Source: JAYPHU01 sp038127535
Lineage (GTDB): Bacteria; Pseudomonadota; Alphaproteobacteria; Rhodospirillales; UBA2165
Length of the DNA: 64,000 bases
Direction of reading: 5' to 3'
Assembly (NCBI GenBank): GCA_038127535.1
Contig: JAYPHU010000007.1
Coordinates: 1-64,000, forward strand
Shown here: piece after piece, positions 41,602 through 51,172 of the stretch
How positions within the stretch are numbered: position 1 is the stretch's first letter
Layout: each line of letters begins with the position of its first letter
The notes under the pieces: model-generated
What the model was told of the DNA's origin: nothing
Database searches by the model: none
Seen by the model: the letters and a program-made list of their open reading frames with translations, nothing else
Translations under genes and position numbers: made by a program

Positions 41602-42798
41602 GTGCCTAATCTCGACAAAGCGCTGAACATTGCCGATCTGAGGCTGCTGGCTAAAAAGCGGCTGACCAAGGTGCTGTTCGACTTCTGCGATAAGGCGTCT
41701 GAGGATCAGGTGTCGCTCCGCCACAATCGGGAGGCCTTGGACCGGATCAAGCTGATGCCCCGGATGCTGCGGGATGTCTCCAAACGCGATCCGGGCGTCA
41801 CCCTGTTCGGCAAACGCCACGATCTGCCGTTGGTGATCGGGCCCACCGGGCCGGCGGGCTATGTCTGGTACCGGGGCGAAACCGCCATCGCCAAGGCCGC
41901 AGCTAAGGCCAACATTCCCTGCACCCTGGCCAGTACATCCAACACGGCCATGGAGAGGATTGTCGCCGACGGCGGCGGGACCCAGTGGTTCCAGCTTTAT
42001 ATCTGGCAGGATATTGAGGCCTCCATAGTGACCGTGCAGCGCGCCTTGGACGCTGGCTTCGAGGCTTTAGTGCTGACCGTGGACTCGCCGGTCTATAACA
42101 ACCGGGAGGTGGATGTGCGCAACGGCTTTACCTTGCCGCCCAGGGTGAATGCGAAAACCGCGCTGGATGTGGCCCTGCATCCGCGCTGGTTCTTCGGCAC
42201 GCTGTGTCCCTATCTGTGGACAGAAAAAGGCCTGCCGCCCTTCGCCAATATCCACTTTCCGGAGGAACACAAGGCTGCGGCCGATGATTATCAATCTAAA
42301 TCCACCGGCGGATTCCTGAACCGGAATGAAACGCTCGATTGGGATTTCTTGAAACGCCTGCGCGACGCCTGGCCCAAAAAATTGTTGTTGAAGGGTATCC
42401 TGCACCCCCACGACGCAGTGATGGCGGCCGACGCCGGGGTGGACGGCATCTTTGTCTCTAATCACGCGGGTAATGTACTGGACGCTGCGATCACGGCCTG
42501 GGATGCGCTGCCGGCGATCAAGGAGGCCGCTGGCGACCGGTTGACACTGATCGCGGATACCGGCGTGCGCCGGGGCAGTGACGTGCTGAAGGGTTTAGCC
42601 CTGAGGGCGGATGCGATCGCCATCGGCCGGGCGACGCTATATGGCGTTGCGGCGGCGGGTGAGCCCGGCGCGGCCAAAGCCATCGACATTCTTGGATCGG
42701 AAATAATCCGGACCATGGCGGCCATGGGGCTGACTAGCATCAGCGAGATCAACCGGGATCACATCCGCTTGCCGTTGGACCTGCCGGTTTCAGACTGA
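41602..42798 (+). CDS. FMN-dependent alpha-hydroxy-acid dehydrogenase, divergent
   Basis: Oxidises an L-2-hydroxyacid with FMN (LldD/mandelate dehydrogenase/glycolate oxidase family), 398 aa. Family landmarks are PLVIGPTGPAGY, QWFQLYIWQD, LTVDSPVYNNRE, LLLKGILHPHDAVMAADAGVDG (read in parts) and DTGVRRGSDVLKGLALRADA. The active-site segment reads SNHAGNVLD where nearly all members have SNHGGRQLD, so the catalytic histidine is kept but the substrate-binding arginine is asparagine. GTG 41602 follows AGAGGA. Substrate may differ from lactate. Confidence 0.88.
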   Translation: MPNLDKALNIADLRLLAKKRLTKVLFDFCDKASEDQVSLRHNREALDRIKLMPRMLRDVSKRDPGVTLFGKRHDLPLVIGPTGPAGYVWYRGETAIAKAAAKANIPCTLASTSNTAMERIVADGGGTQWFQLYIWQDIEASIVTVQRALDAGFEALVLTVDSPVYNNREVDVRNGFTLPPRVNAKTALDVALHPRWFFGTLCPYLWTEKGLPPFANIHFPEEHKAAADDYQSKSTGGFLNRNETLDWDFLKRLRDAWPKKLLLKGILHPHDAVMAADAGVDGIFVSNHAGNVLDAAITAWDALPAIKEAAGDRLTLIADTGVRRGSDVLKGLALRADAIAIGRATLYGVAAAGEPGAAKAIDILGSEIIRTMAAMGLTSISEINRDHIRLPLDLPVSD

Positions 42799-42862
42799 CG
42801 CTTTTCCCTTCTTTCAGAGCCGGAATCGATCCATACTCTTGAGGCGGGGGAATTGCGCCCGG

Positions 42863-43426
42863 ATGAAATCGGACGGTTCGTTGAAACGGTCGTTAACGCT
42901 TATAGCCTTGATAGTCATTTCGGTCCTGGCGGCCGGGCCGGTGTATGCGGCCTCTGAATCCGAAGAAACTTTTGCTTTTCTCAGCCAGACCATCCGGGAA
43001 CACAGTCATCTCACCCACACAAACCATGGCATTCCGATCGACATGATGCGCTCCATCGAACGGCGCAATAACGATGTCTGCCAGGCGCGGATCAACCGGG
43101 CGGTCAAGTGGGGCGGGAAGAACGGCCACATTTTCATCCGCGGCGAGACGGATTTTAGTTTCACCGATGTCGGGGAGGGGGATATCTCCGTGGAGCGCCG
43201 GACGCATAATCTAAAACCGTTTTACTATGTGATTATCCGCCAGGAGGTAGAGTTCGCCACCTATTCCGCCTTTAAGGACACGGGCGCCTACCACTTCACC
43301 GGGGGCTATCTGGATGACCAATTTGCCGTCAGCCGGGTCTATATCATCGTCAACGATGAACATGACGTGGCGGAGAAAATTGCGGCGGCCATGCGCCGCA
43401 TGACGGAGCTTTGCCTTCCGATTTGA
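42863..43426 (+). CDS. Exported protein of unknown function
   Basis: Not recognised. The 187-aa product has a clear signal peptide (SLTLIALIVISVLAAGPVYA) and a mature part of about 160 residues with two cysteines (DVCQARINRAV and the C-terminal ELCLPI) that could form a disulphide. It is alone between the hydroxy-acid dehydrogenase and the MBL/CNB gene. ATG 42863 is chosen because it starts the signal peptide; a TTG lies 24 bases upstream. Confidence 0.65.
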   Translation: MKSDGSLKRSLTLIALIVISVLAAGPVYAASESEETFAFLSQTIREHSHLTHTNHGIPIDMMRSIERRNNDVCQARINRAVKWGGKNGHIFIRGETDFSFTDVGEGDISVERRTHNLKPFYYVIIRQEVEFATYSAFKDTGAYHFTGGYLDDQFAVSRVYIIVNDEHDVAEKIAAAMRRMTELCLPI

Positions 43427-43585
43427 CCTGCAAAAGGGCGTTTCGCTGGTGGAAGACGGGCCTGCGATAAGCAGAATCCCCTAAAGATACTAAGGTTTTA
43501 AGCCGATTTGGGGTAGTCAGAGTCGGGTTTTTCTTTAGAATATACGGTTAAGTGATTATTAGGGCTGGTCAGGTCTTGAGCACGG

Positions 43586-45823
43586 ATGAAAATTCGGCAG
43601 ATTAAAATAACCCCCGGTGTCGAATGGGTAGAGATCGAGGATTTGGGACTACGTATCCTCTGCGGCTGTCCAGCCGACATTGTGAAGCATTTGATGCGTC
43701 GTGGCTTGATCATAGACACGATAGTGGGTGACGTGCCTGCGGAAACAGGCCCGAACACGATCCTTATTTCTGATATGACCCTTCAGAGCGGTGAATTCTG
43801 TGACCTAGCGGAGTTTCCCGTCCTTCAGATGCTTTACAAGCAAGGCATGCTGCTGCCGGGCCATCCGAATAACACCGGCCGCAAACCGCTGCTGATGGGT
43901 TTGGAAAATCAGCTTCGGGCGCAGCTAAATTACATCCATCGGGGCAATTACGGGCTGATCTCCAAGGAAGAGTTGCTAGCCACCGGCATGGACGACGACC
44001 TCGCCGATAGGATGATGCGGATCAAAACGCATTTTGCGTTTGGGGAAATCCGCCGGCCCAGCGAATTGCTCGACTGTCTTCCGTTGGACCATCACGAGAC
44101 GGAAATTGCCAAAGGTGTGACCATCAAGCGGATCACGCTTAATAAATACCGACTCGATTATGATGGAGAGCATGTGATCATCAACATGAACCTGCCCGAG
44201 GGAGAGAGTTACAAGTCTCCGTATCCGCTCGGCATGCACCATGTCAGCCGGGAGTATTTCTCTGTCATTCACTCCGGCGAGGGAGACGGCTGGGATATCG
44301 ACCGCCCCTGCATGGGCAGCCTTTTGTCCTTCCAGGGCAAGCTCTACCTGATCGACGCCGGGCCCAACCTTGGCGCGATCCTGAATTCCTTGAGTCTGAG
44401 CGTGAACGAGCTCGACGGTATTTTCCACACCCACTGCCACGATGACCACTTCGCCGGGCTGACAGCGCTGCTGCAGTCGGATCACAAGCTGCGCTATTAT
44501 GCGACGCCGTATGTGCGTTCCGCGGTGACCAAGAAACTGTCTGCGCTGCTCTCCATCGACGAGGAAGAATTCGGCAACTATTTCGATATTTCCGATTTGG
44601 TGACCAATGTCTGGCAGGATATTGGCGGTCTTGGTGTGATGCCGGTGGTCTCGCCGCACCCGGTGGAAAACACTATTTTCAAATTCAGCGTGCTCGGCCC
44701 CAAAGGCCACTATACCTACAACCATCTCGCGGATATCGCCGCCGACCGCATCCTGGACGACATGGTCGATAATGCGACCGAGACGTCGGGCATGACGCCG
44801 GAATATTGCGAGGAGGTGAAACAGGAATATCGCAGCTACGCCAGTCTTAAGAAGATCGATATCGGCGGCGGCATGATCCACGGCGATGCGGTCGATTTTG
44901 CCGATGATCCGTCGAACAAACTGGTGTTGGCGCACTTAAACCGGGACCTGACCACCGAGGAACGCAAGATCGGCTCTGGCGCGGAATTCGGCACAGCCGA
45001 TGTGCTAATTCCGGCCTCTCAGGACTACCTGCGCCGGCAAGCCTACCGCTATTTGCAGAGCTATTTCCCGACGCTGTCCAACAGCAAGCTGCAGATTTTG
45101 TTGAACAACCGCTTGCGAAAATTGAACCCTCACGAAATCCTGATGCAGCAGGGTGAGCCTGTGGGCGAGTTGCTGCTGGTTCTCTCCGGCAATGCAGAGG
45201 AAATTCGGGGAGATTCTCACGAGGTCGTGCGACTGGCGGCCGGTGATTTCCTGGGCGAGTTGCCGGCCTTGCAGGGAACGGAAGCGAACGCGACTTTGCG
45301 CGCGACCAGTTTCCTGAGCGTGCTAGTCATCCCCTCGGAACAGTATCTGGCCTTCATTGATCAGTACGCGGATCGCCGCCTAATTGAGGATCTGGCCCGT
45401 AAGCGGTTGTGGCTGCGCAACACCTGGCTGTTCAACGAAGGTCTGAGCTATCCGGTGCACAACCGGGTAGCCAACTCGATGGTCATGTCGGAGCTTGATG
45501 ACGGACTGGTGCCGGAAAATGCCGACAACGAAAACGTTCTCAGAATTCTCGACAGCGGCGTGGTTAAACGATTCTTGGACGACAATGTGCTGGAAACCAT
45601 CCGGGCCGGCGATTTCTTTAATGAAGGCCGGGCGATTTTCAATGTGACGCCCAAATCCCATTGGATGACCATCGGCAACGCCCAGGTTTGGGATATTTCC
45701 GCGGACATAATCGCCGATATCCCGATTGTCCGCTGGAAGATGCTGGAAACCTTCCGGCGGCGCATCCAGACGGTTCGGGATGCAAATTTTGTCGCGCCCG
45801 TACTCGAAGCCGCGGAGGCCTGA
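43586..45823 (+). CDS. Metallo-beta-lactamase fold and cyclic-nucleotide-binding fusion
   Basis: A 745-aa soluble protein. An N-terminal region of about 200 residues (including GVTIKRITLNKYRLDYDG) is unassigned. Then comes a metallo-beta-lactamase domain with GSLLSFQGKLYLIDAG and the metal motif HTHCHDDH at about residue 281. Residues of about 505-610 form a Crp-like beta roll (MQQGEPVGELLLVLSG, GDFLGELPAL), and the last 100 residues look like a second one (ILDSGVVKRFLDDNVLETIRAGDFFNEG, read in parts). No DNA-binding domain. A cyclic-nucleotide-controlled hydrolase or oxidoreductase is inferred. A broken DUF1194 gene follows directly. Confidence 0.8.
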   Translation: MKIRQIKITPGVEWVEIEDLGLRILCGCPADIVKHLMRRGLIIDTIVGDVPAETGPNTILISDMTLQSGEFCDLAEFPVLQMLYKQGMLLPGHPNNTGRKPLLMGLENQLRAQLNYIHRGNYGLISKEELLATGMDDDLADRMMRIKTHFAFGEIRRPSELLDCLPLDHHETEIAKGVTIKRITLNKYRLDYDGEHVIINMNLPEGESYKSPYPLGMHHVSREYFSVIHSGEGDGWDIDRPCMGSLLSFQGKLYLIDAGPNLGAILNSLSLSVNELDGIFHTHCHDDHFAGLTALLQSDHKLRYYATPYVRSAVTKKLSALLSIDEEEFGNYFDISDLVTNVWQDIGGLGVMPVVSPHPVENTIFKFSVLGPKGHYTYNHLADIAADRILDDMVDNATETSGMTPEYCEEVKQEYRSYASLKKIDIGGGMIHGDAVDFADDPSNKLVLAHLNRDLTTEERKIGSGAEFGTADVLIPASQDYLRRQAYRYLQSYFPTLSNSKLQILLNNRLRKLNPHEILMQQGEPVGELLLVLSGNAEEIRGDSHEVVRLAAGDFLGELPALQGTEANATLRATSFLSVLVIPSEQYLAFIDQYADRRLIEDLARKRLWLRNTWLFNEGLSYPVHNRVANSMVMSELDDGLVPENADNENVLRILDSGVVKRFLDDNVLETIRAGDFFNEGRAIFNVTPKSHWMTIGNAQVWDISADIIADIPIVRWKMLETFRRRIQTVRDANFVAPVLEAAEA

Positions 45824-45824
45824 T

Positions 45825-46539
45825 TTGGGCGCCTGGCCTCAACGCCTGATTGGGGCTCTTTCGCTACTATCGATATTTACCGGTGGGCCGGTTCTTGCCC
45901 AGACGATGAGCCCGTCGATATGGAGCTGATCCTCATGGCGGATGTTTCCGGCAGCGTCGATGAGGAGGAGTTTACCCTGCAGCGGATCGGGTATGCCCGG
46001 GCGCTGCGCGATCCCCGCGTGCTTGGCGTCATCCAGAGCGGGCCGCTGGGGAAGATCGCTATTTCCTGTGTGGAGTGGTCCGGTCCCGGCCTTCACATTC
46101 CCATTGCTCAATGGACGGTCATTAAGTCCAAAGAGGATATTCAACGTGTGGCCAAGATACTGGAGACCCATCCACGGGAACTGTATGGCGGCGGCACGGC
46201 CATTGGCAATGCGATCCAGCATGGCATGATGTCGATCCAGGACAACGACTTCGAGGGACGGCGAGCGGTAATCGATATTTCCGGGGACGGGCCTGATCGC
46301 AACGGCATGCCTGCCCATATGGGACGGGATATGGCGGTCAAGGCGGGGATGATCGTGAACGGGGTGCCTATCTGCAGGGGTATTTAAATCTCATGGAGTT
46401 CTCTCGGGAAAATGTTATCGGCGGGCCTGGCGCCTTTGCCATTCCGGCGCGCAACTTCCAGGACATCGAAACGGCAAGCCGGATCAAACTGATCCGGGAA
46501 ATCGCGGGGACCGTTGGCCGCAGCCATGCTTCACGATAA
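45825..46539 (+). pseudogene. Broken DUF1194 gene (two frameshifts)
   Basis: Second copy of the DUF1194 family. A TTG at 45825 after GGAGG opens a signal peptide (LIGALSLLSIFTGGPVLAQ), but this frame stops at 45927-45929. The next frame carries the MIDAS part (MELILMADVSGSVDEEEF, VIDISGDGPDRNG) and ends at 46387. The third frame restores the family C-terminus (GYLNLMEFSRENVIGGPGAFA and onward) to TAA 46537-46539. The breaks lie near 45907 and near 46373, and each fits loss of one base. Each piece is well conserved, so decay is recent or the breaks are sequencing errors. Confidence 0.8.
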
Positions 46540-46599
46540 CATACGTTCGATCAGCGCTTAAACATGCGGGCTATTTTTACAATCCGAGGCTAATAAAGC

Positions 46600-46617
46600 T
46601 TGCCGAAATACCGGCAA
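46600..46617 (+). other. Small inverted repeat upstream of maeB
   Basis: TTGCCG and CGGCAA flank a six-base AT-rich spacer, 25 bp before the maeB start. It could be an operator or a hairpin; there is no strong T-run. Confidence 0.25.
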
Positions 46618-46641
46618 TAAATCTCTTGGAACCTACCGATC

Positions 46642-48936
46642 ATGGCGGACAAACTAACTGAAGAAGCACTGGAGTATCACCGGCACCCGACACCGGGAAA
46701 AGTGGCGACTGTGGCGACCAAGCCGCTGGCGAACCAGCACGATCTGTCGCTGGCTTACTCGCCGGGCGTCGCGGCCGCCAGCAACTTGATTGTCTCCGAT
46801 CCGGCGGAAGCCGCGAACATGACATCGCGGGGCAATCTTGTCGCGGTGATCTCCAACGGTACAGCGGTTCTGGGCCTCGGCAATATCGGCGCGCTGGCGT
46901 CCAAGCCCGTGATGGAAGGGAAGGGCGGGCTGTTTAAAAAGTTCGCCGGGATCAATGTCTTTGATATCGAGATCGACGAAACCGATCCGGAAGAGTTCGT
47001 CAAAATCGTAAAATCCTTGGAGCCGACCTTTGGCGGGGTTAACCTGGAAGACATCAAAGCGCCGGAATGCTTTATCATCGAATCCAAGCTGAAGGAGCAG
47101 ATGAATATTCCGGTCATGCATGATGACCAGCATGGTACGGCTATCATCGTCGGGGCCGCAGTCATTAACGGCCTGAAATTGGTCGAGAAGGATATCAGCG
47201 AAATCAAATTGGCCGTGTCGGGTGCGGGCGCAGCGGCTCTAGCCTGTTTGGACATGCTGGTTAAGCTTGGCGTCAAAAAGAAGAACATTTTTGTGACCGA
47301 TATCGCCGGCGTGATTTACGAGGGTCGCGCCGAAGAGATCAACGAATACAACGTTCGCTATGCCCAAAAGACGGACGCCCGCACCTTGGATGACGTCATC
47401 GAGGACGCGGATGTGTTCTTGGGCGTTTCGGCGCCGGGTGTCATGAAACCCGAGATGGTCGCCAAGATGGCTGACAAGCCGCTGATTCTGGCGCTGGCGA
47501 ACCCCACGCCGGAGATCATGCCGGAAGACGCGTTGGCGGTGCGTTCGGATGCCATCCTTGCCACAGGCCGGACGGATTATCCGAACCAGGTCAACAACGT
47601 GTTGTGTTTTCCCTATCTGTTCCGGGGGGCGCTGGATGTCGGGGCGACGGCGATTAATGACGAAATGAAGATGGCTTGCGTCTACGCCTTGGCCGAATTG
47701 ACTCAGGCTGAATCCGATGAGACCGTGGTGCAGGCCTATGGCGGTCAGGAACTGAATTTCGGGCCGGAATATTTGATCCCCAAACCGTTTGATCCGCGTC
47801 TCTTGGTGGAGTTGGCCAGCGCGGCTGCGAAGGCCGCGATGGACTCTGGTGTCGCCACCCGGCCGATTGCCGACTTTGAGGCCTATCGGCAAAAACTGAT
47901 CGAATTCGTGTTCCGGTCCGGCACCGTGATGAAACCCGTCTTTGACCAGGCGAAGAAAAACCCCAAGCGGGTGGTTTATGCGGAAGGGGAATCTCGCCGA
48001 GTCCTGCGCGCGGTTCAAAGCGCATTGGACGACGGCATTGTTGATCCGATCTTGATCGGCCGGCGCGCCGTCGTGCAGCGCCGGATCGAACAATTAGGCC
48101 TCAGGCTGGAATTAGGCAAAGACTTCGAGCTCGTCGATCCGGACGGTGACGATCGATATCGGGAATACTGGGAGCTCTACCATTCTCTCACCAGCCGGGA
48201 TGGCGTTTCGCGGAATGAAGCCCGCCATATCGTGCGGACCAATTCGACCGTGATTGCCGCGCTGATGGTGAAGCGCCACGAGGCGGATGCGATGATCTGC
48301 GGCGCCACCGGCCGCTATCGGGAACACCTACCACATGTTTTTAAGATCATCGGATTGCGTGACGGCGTCGCTCGTGCGGCGGGGATGAGCATCCTGATCA
48401 TGCCCAAGGGTACCTATTTCATCTGCGATACTCATGTAAATCCGGGTTCCAGTTCTGAGCAGATCGCGGATTTTACGATCCTGGCCACCGAGACCCTCCG
48501 GCGTTTCGGCATCACCCCGAAGGTAGCCGTTTTGTCCCACTCGAACTTCGGCAGCTCTCGCCATCCTAACGCCAAGAAAATGCGGGATGCGGTGGAGCTG
48601 ATCCGGGAGCGTGCGCCCGATCTGGAGATTGATGGTGAAATGCACACGGATGCGGCTCTGTCACAAACTTTGCGGGATGCGCTGGTGCCGGACTCAAAGC
48701 TCAATGGCACGCCCAACCTTCTGATCATGCCTAGTCTGGATGCTGCAAATATCACCTTCAACGCGCTCAAGATGCTGGCGGATGGCGTGGCCGTCGGTCC
48801 GATGCTGCTGGGCGTGAAACAACCGGCGCATATCCTGCAGGAAACGGTCACGGCCAGAGGAATTATCAACATGACGGCTGTTGCGGTGGTTGAGGCGCAA
48901 GCTCAGATCGTTGAACAGAATCTGCCGCTCTTATGA
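46642..48936 (+). CDS. maeB: NADP-dependent malic enzyme with phosphotransacetylase-like domain
   Basis: Oxidative decarboxylation of malate to pyruvate with NADPH. The 764-aa protein has the malic enzyme half (residues 1 to about 430: SLAYSPGVAAAS, MHDDQHGTAIIVGAAVINGL, SGAGAAALACLDML) and a C-terminal Pta-like half (about 430-764: VVYAEGESRRVLRAVQ, FGSSRHPNAKKMRDAVEL). In MaeB enzymes this second domain is regulatory (acetyl-CoA) and not catalytic. Length is typical. Confidence 0.95.
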   Translation: MADKLTEEALEYHRHPTPGKVATVATKPLANQHDLSLAYSPGVAAASNLIVSDPAEAANMTSRGNLVAVISNGTAVLGLGNIGALASKPVMEGKGGLFKKFAGINVFDIEIDETDPEEFVKIVKSLEPTFGGVNLEDIKAPECFIIESKLKEQMNIPVMHDDQHGTAIIVGAAVINGLKLVEKDISEIKLAVSGAGAAALACLDMLVKLGVKKKNIFVTDIAGVIYEGRAEEINEYNVRYAQKTDARTLDDVIEDADVFLGVSAPGVMKPEMVAKMADKPLILALANPTPEIMPEDALAVRSDAILATGRTDYPNQVNNVLCFPYLFRGALDVGATAINDEMKMACVYALAELTQAESDETVVQAYGGQELNFGPEYLIPKPFDPRLLVELASAAAKAAMDSGVATRPIADFEAYRQKLIEFVFRSGTVMKPVFDQAKKNPKRVVYAEGESRRVLRAVQSALDDGIVDPILIGRRAVVQRRIEQLGLRLELGKDFELVDPDGDDRYREYWELYHSLTSRDGVSRNEARHIVRTNSTVIAALMVKRHEADAMICGATGRYREHLPHVFKIIGLRDGVARAAGMSILIMPKGTYFICDTHVNPGSSSEQIADFTILATETLRRFGITPKVAVLSHSNFGSSRHPNAKKMRDAVELIRERAPDLEIDGEMHTDAALSQTLRDALVPDSKLNGTPNLLIMPSLDAANITFNALKMLADGVAVGPMLLGVKQPAHILQETVTARGIINMTAVAVVEAQAQIVEQNLPLL

Positions 48937-49004
48937 TCGTCTCGATTTATGTGTTTCCCGGATTGGCCCTCTTCCTGTTCTTGTGGCGCGCCGGACAAAC
49001 CTGA
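48933..49004 (+). CDS. Possible 23-aa hydrophobic peptide coupled to maeB
   Basis: An ATG overlapping the maeB stop (ATGA) opens a 23-codon frame, MIVSIYVFPGLALFLFLWRAGQ plus Thr read as a short membrane-spanning peptide with a basic end. No binding site of its own beyond coupling. It could be chance. Confidence 0.25.
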   Translation: MIVSIYVFPGLALFLFLWRAGQT

Positions 49005-49086
49005 CGTGCAGTTATCGCAAGGATTTATTATAGTCATCCATAATGCATAGATCGTTTCCAAATACCGAATTTAGCAGAAAGTAAGC

Positions 49087-49587
49087 ATGGCCGATCAAGC
49101 GGATCGTAAGGCGGAAGAATTTTTGGAAATCCTTAGCGAACGGGTTGAGGAACTGCTGGAGGTTTCACGCCTGCCCCAAGAAAATCCCCAAGAGATTAAC
49201 TTCGACGACTATCAGAAATTCAGAGACATGATGGGTGAATGCCTGTCGTTCCTGATCATCATCGAACGGCGGATCAATCTGACGGGTGAGGGCCGGCGGG
49301 AAGGGCTGTTGGAAAAATTTGACACACTGACCGTTGCCGTGTGGTCGATACTCCTGGATGGCTCGTTGAGTTTTCTCACGGTCATCTGTGAAAAAGAGTT
49401 CCTGCCGCTGGGCACTCGCCATGTGTTCGTGCAGGAGCTCAGAACCCTCTACGACGCCGAACAGGTTCTTAAAGAGGCCAAGTACGAGAACCATCTTAAA
49501 GCGAATGTCGTGGAACAGCGCGACAAGGCGGAGCGCATACTCAACGCAATCATTGACCGGGCGCCTCAACTGTTGAGCCTGGGCTAG
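49087..49587 (+). CDS. Conserved-looking helical protein, unknown
   Basis: Not recognised. The 166-aa product is acidic and largely helical (DRKAEEFLEILSERVEELLEVS, read in parts; ERRINLTGEGRREGLLEKFD) with no signal peptide or membrane segment. It starts at an ATG with AGAAAGTAAGC before it, and is followed 18 bp later by a membrane protein gene, so the two may be cotranscribed. Confidence 0.6.
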   Translation: MADQADRKAEEFLEILSERVEELLEVSRLPQENPQEINFDDYQKFRDMMGECLSFLIIIERRINLTGEGRREGLLEKFDTLTVAVWSILLDGSLSFLTVICEKEFLPLGTRHVFVQELRTLYDAEQVLKEAKYENHLKANVVEQRDKAERILNAIIDRAPQLLSLG

Positions 49588-49605
49588 GCGAGGCCGGGCC
49601 GATAC

Positions 49606-49926
49606 GTGGCGACCGTTAAAAGTGACCGTCTGATATTTCGGCTTTGGCGTGGTGACGATCGGCTTTGGCGCGCTTTCTGGCTGATCTGGATTCTGGGCGG
49701 CTTTTTGGTGGGCCTGGCGACGATGGTGCTGATCGAGGCCGGGCTTTTCTCTCTCTTTGCGGCGTTTTTGACCCGTGCAGCGTTTCTTTTATACGCCGGG
49801 GTGACCGTTTGGCGGAACGCCTTTAATTGCGGCGCGCCCATATGGGGATGGATCGCCCGGATATTGGTCGGGGTCGCCGCCGTTCATCTGGTTTTATCGG
49901 CGGCCGATGTCTTGAGTTTGCCCTGA
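49606..49926 (+). CDS. Small membrane protein, unknown
   Basis: A 106-aa protein with about three hydrophobic helices (AFWLIWILGGFLVGLATMVL, SLFAAFLTRAAFLLYAGV, IARILVGVAAVHLVLSAA). It begins with GTG 49606. Not recognised beyond its membrane character; the RLWRGDDRLWRAFWLIWI-type N-terminus, rich in tryptophan, is distinctive. Confidence 0.6.
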   Translation: MATVKSDRLIFRLWRGDDRLWRAFWLIWILGGFLVGLATMVLIEAGLFSLFAAFLTRAAFLLYAGVTVWRNAFNCGAPIWGWIARILVGVAAVHLVLSAADVLSLP

Positions 49927-49984
49927 AAGGCGACACAATAGCCCCTGCGCGATCACTCATCATCTGATGCCAAGGAGGCCAATC

Positions 49985-51172
49985 ATGGATCAGGATCCAG
50001 TCGTTGTGGTAGGCGCCGCCCGGACGCCCATGGGCGGATTGAGCGGAGATTTCGCTGACGTTGCGGCGCCCGTACTAGGGTCCGTCGCCATCGAGGCAGC
50101 CATTTCCCGCGCCGGTCTGAAGCCGGAAGACATAGACGAGGTGATTATGGGGGTGGTTCTGCCGGCCGGTCAGGGGCAGGCGCCGGCTCGTCAGGCGTCC
50201 CGCGGCGCCGGTATTTCCGATTCCACGGGGGCTACGACCATTAACAAAATGTGTGGTTCGGGAATGAAGGCGGCCATGTTCGCACATGATAGTCTGTTGG
50301 CTGGCAGCAACCGGATTGTCGTCGCCGGCGGCATGGAAAGCATGACCAACGCACCGCATATCCTGCCCAAACTTCGGCCGGGCATCCGCATGGGGAATGC
50401 GAAGCTGCAGGATCATATGTTCTTGGACGGTTTGGAAGACGTGTATGAGCCGGGCACCCTGATGGGGGTGTTTGCGGAAAACACGGCGCAGGCCTATCAG
50501 TTCACCCGCGAGGCCCAGGACGAGTTCGCCATCACCTCGCTGGAACGCGCCTTAAAGGCCTCCGACGACGGTACGTTTGAGAAGGAAATCGTGCCGGTGA
50601 CCGTCAAGAACCGCAAAGGCGACATCGTGGTGGATACGGATGAGCAGCCGAAAAATGCCCGTCCGGAGAAAATTCCGCAGCTTAATCCGGCCTTCCGTAA
50701 GGACGGGACGGTGACAGCCGCCAATTCCAGTTCTATTTCCGATGGAGCGGCGACGCTGATCCTGATGCGGCGGTCCGAGGCGGAACGGCGCGGCGTCACG
50801 CCCCTGGCAATCATTCATGCCCATGCCACCCATGCCCAGGAACCGGCTTGGTTTACCACCGCACCCATCGGGGCCATCAAAAAGGTGCTGGAAAAAGCGG
50901 ATTGGAAGAAAGAAGAGGTCGATCTGTACGAGGTGAACGAGGCCTTTGCCGTGGTCACCATGGCGGCGATGAGGGATTTGGGGCTGGCCCACGACAAGGT
51001 CAATGTGCACGGCGGCGCCTGTGCGCTGGGACACCCGGTCGGGGCGTCCGGTGCACGGATCATCGTGACGCTGATGAATGCGCTGGACAAATACGACCTT
51101 AAGAAAGGGGTCGCCTCGCTCTGTATCGGTGGCGGCGAGGGGACGGCGGTCGCAATTGAACGGGTTTCCTGA
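49985..51172 (+). CDS. Acetyl-CoA C-acyltransferase (thiolase)
   Basis: Condenses or cleaves acyl-CoAs. The 395-aa protein has the active-site cysteine in NKMCGSGMKA, the second signature NVHGGACALGHPVGASGARI and CIGGGEGTAVAIER with the second cysteine. AAGGAGG at 49972-49978 marks ATG 49985 as the start. The layout favours an acetoacetyl-CoA/beta-ketothiolase (AtoB/PhaA type). It overlaps the next gene by one base. Confidence 0.93.
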   Translation: MDQDPVVVVGAARTPMGGLSGDFADVAAPVLGSVAIEAAISRAGLKPEDIDEVIMGVVLPAGQGQAPARQASRGAGISDSTGATTINKMCGSGMKAAMFAHDSLLAGSNRIVVAGGMESMTNAPHILPKLRPGIRMGNAKLQDHMFLDGLEDVYEPGTLMGVFAENTAQAYQFTREAQDEFAITSLERALKASDDGTFEKEIVPVTVKNRKGDIVVDTDEQPKNARPEKIPQLNPAFRKDGTVTAANSSSISDGAATLILMRRSEAERRGVTPLAIIHAHATHAQEPAWFTTAPIGAIKKVLEKADWKKEEVDLYEVNEAFAVVTMAAMRDLGLAHDKVNVHGGACALGHPVGASGARIIVTLMNALDKYDLKKGVASLCIGGGEGTAVAIERVS

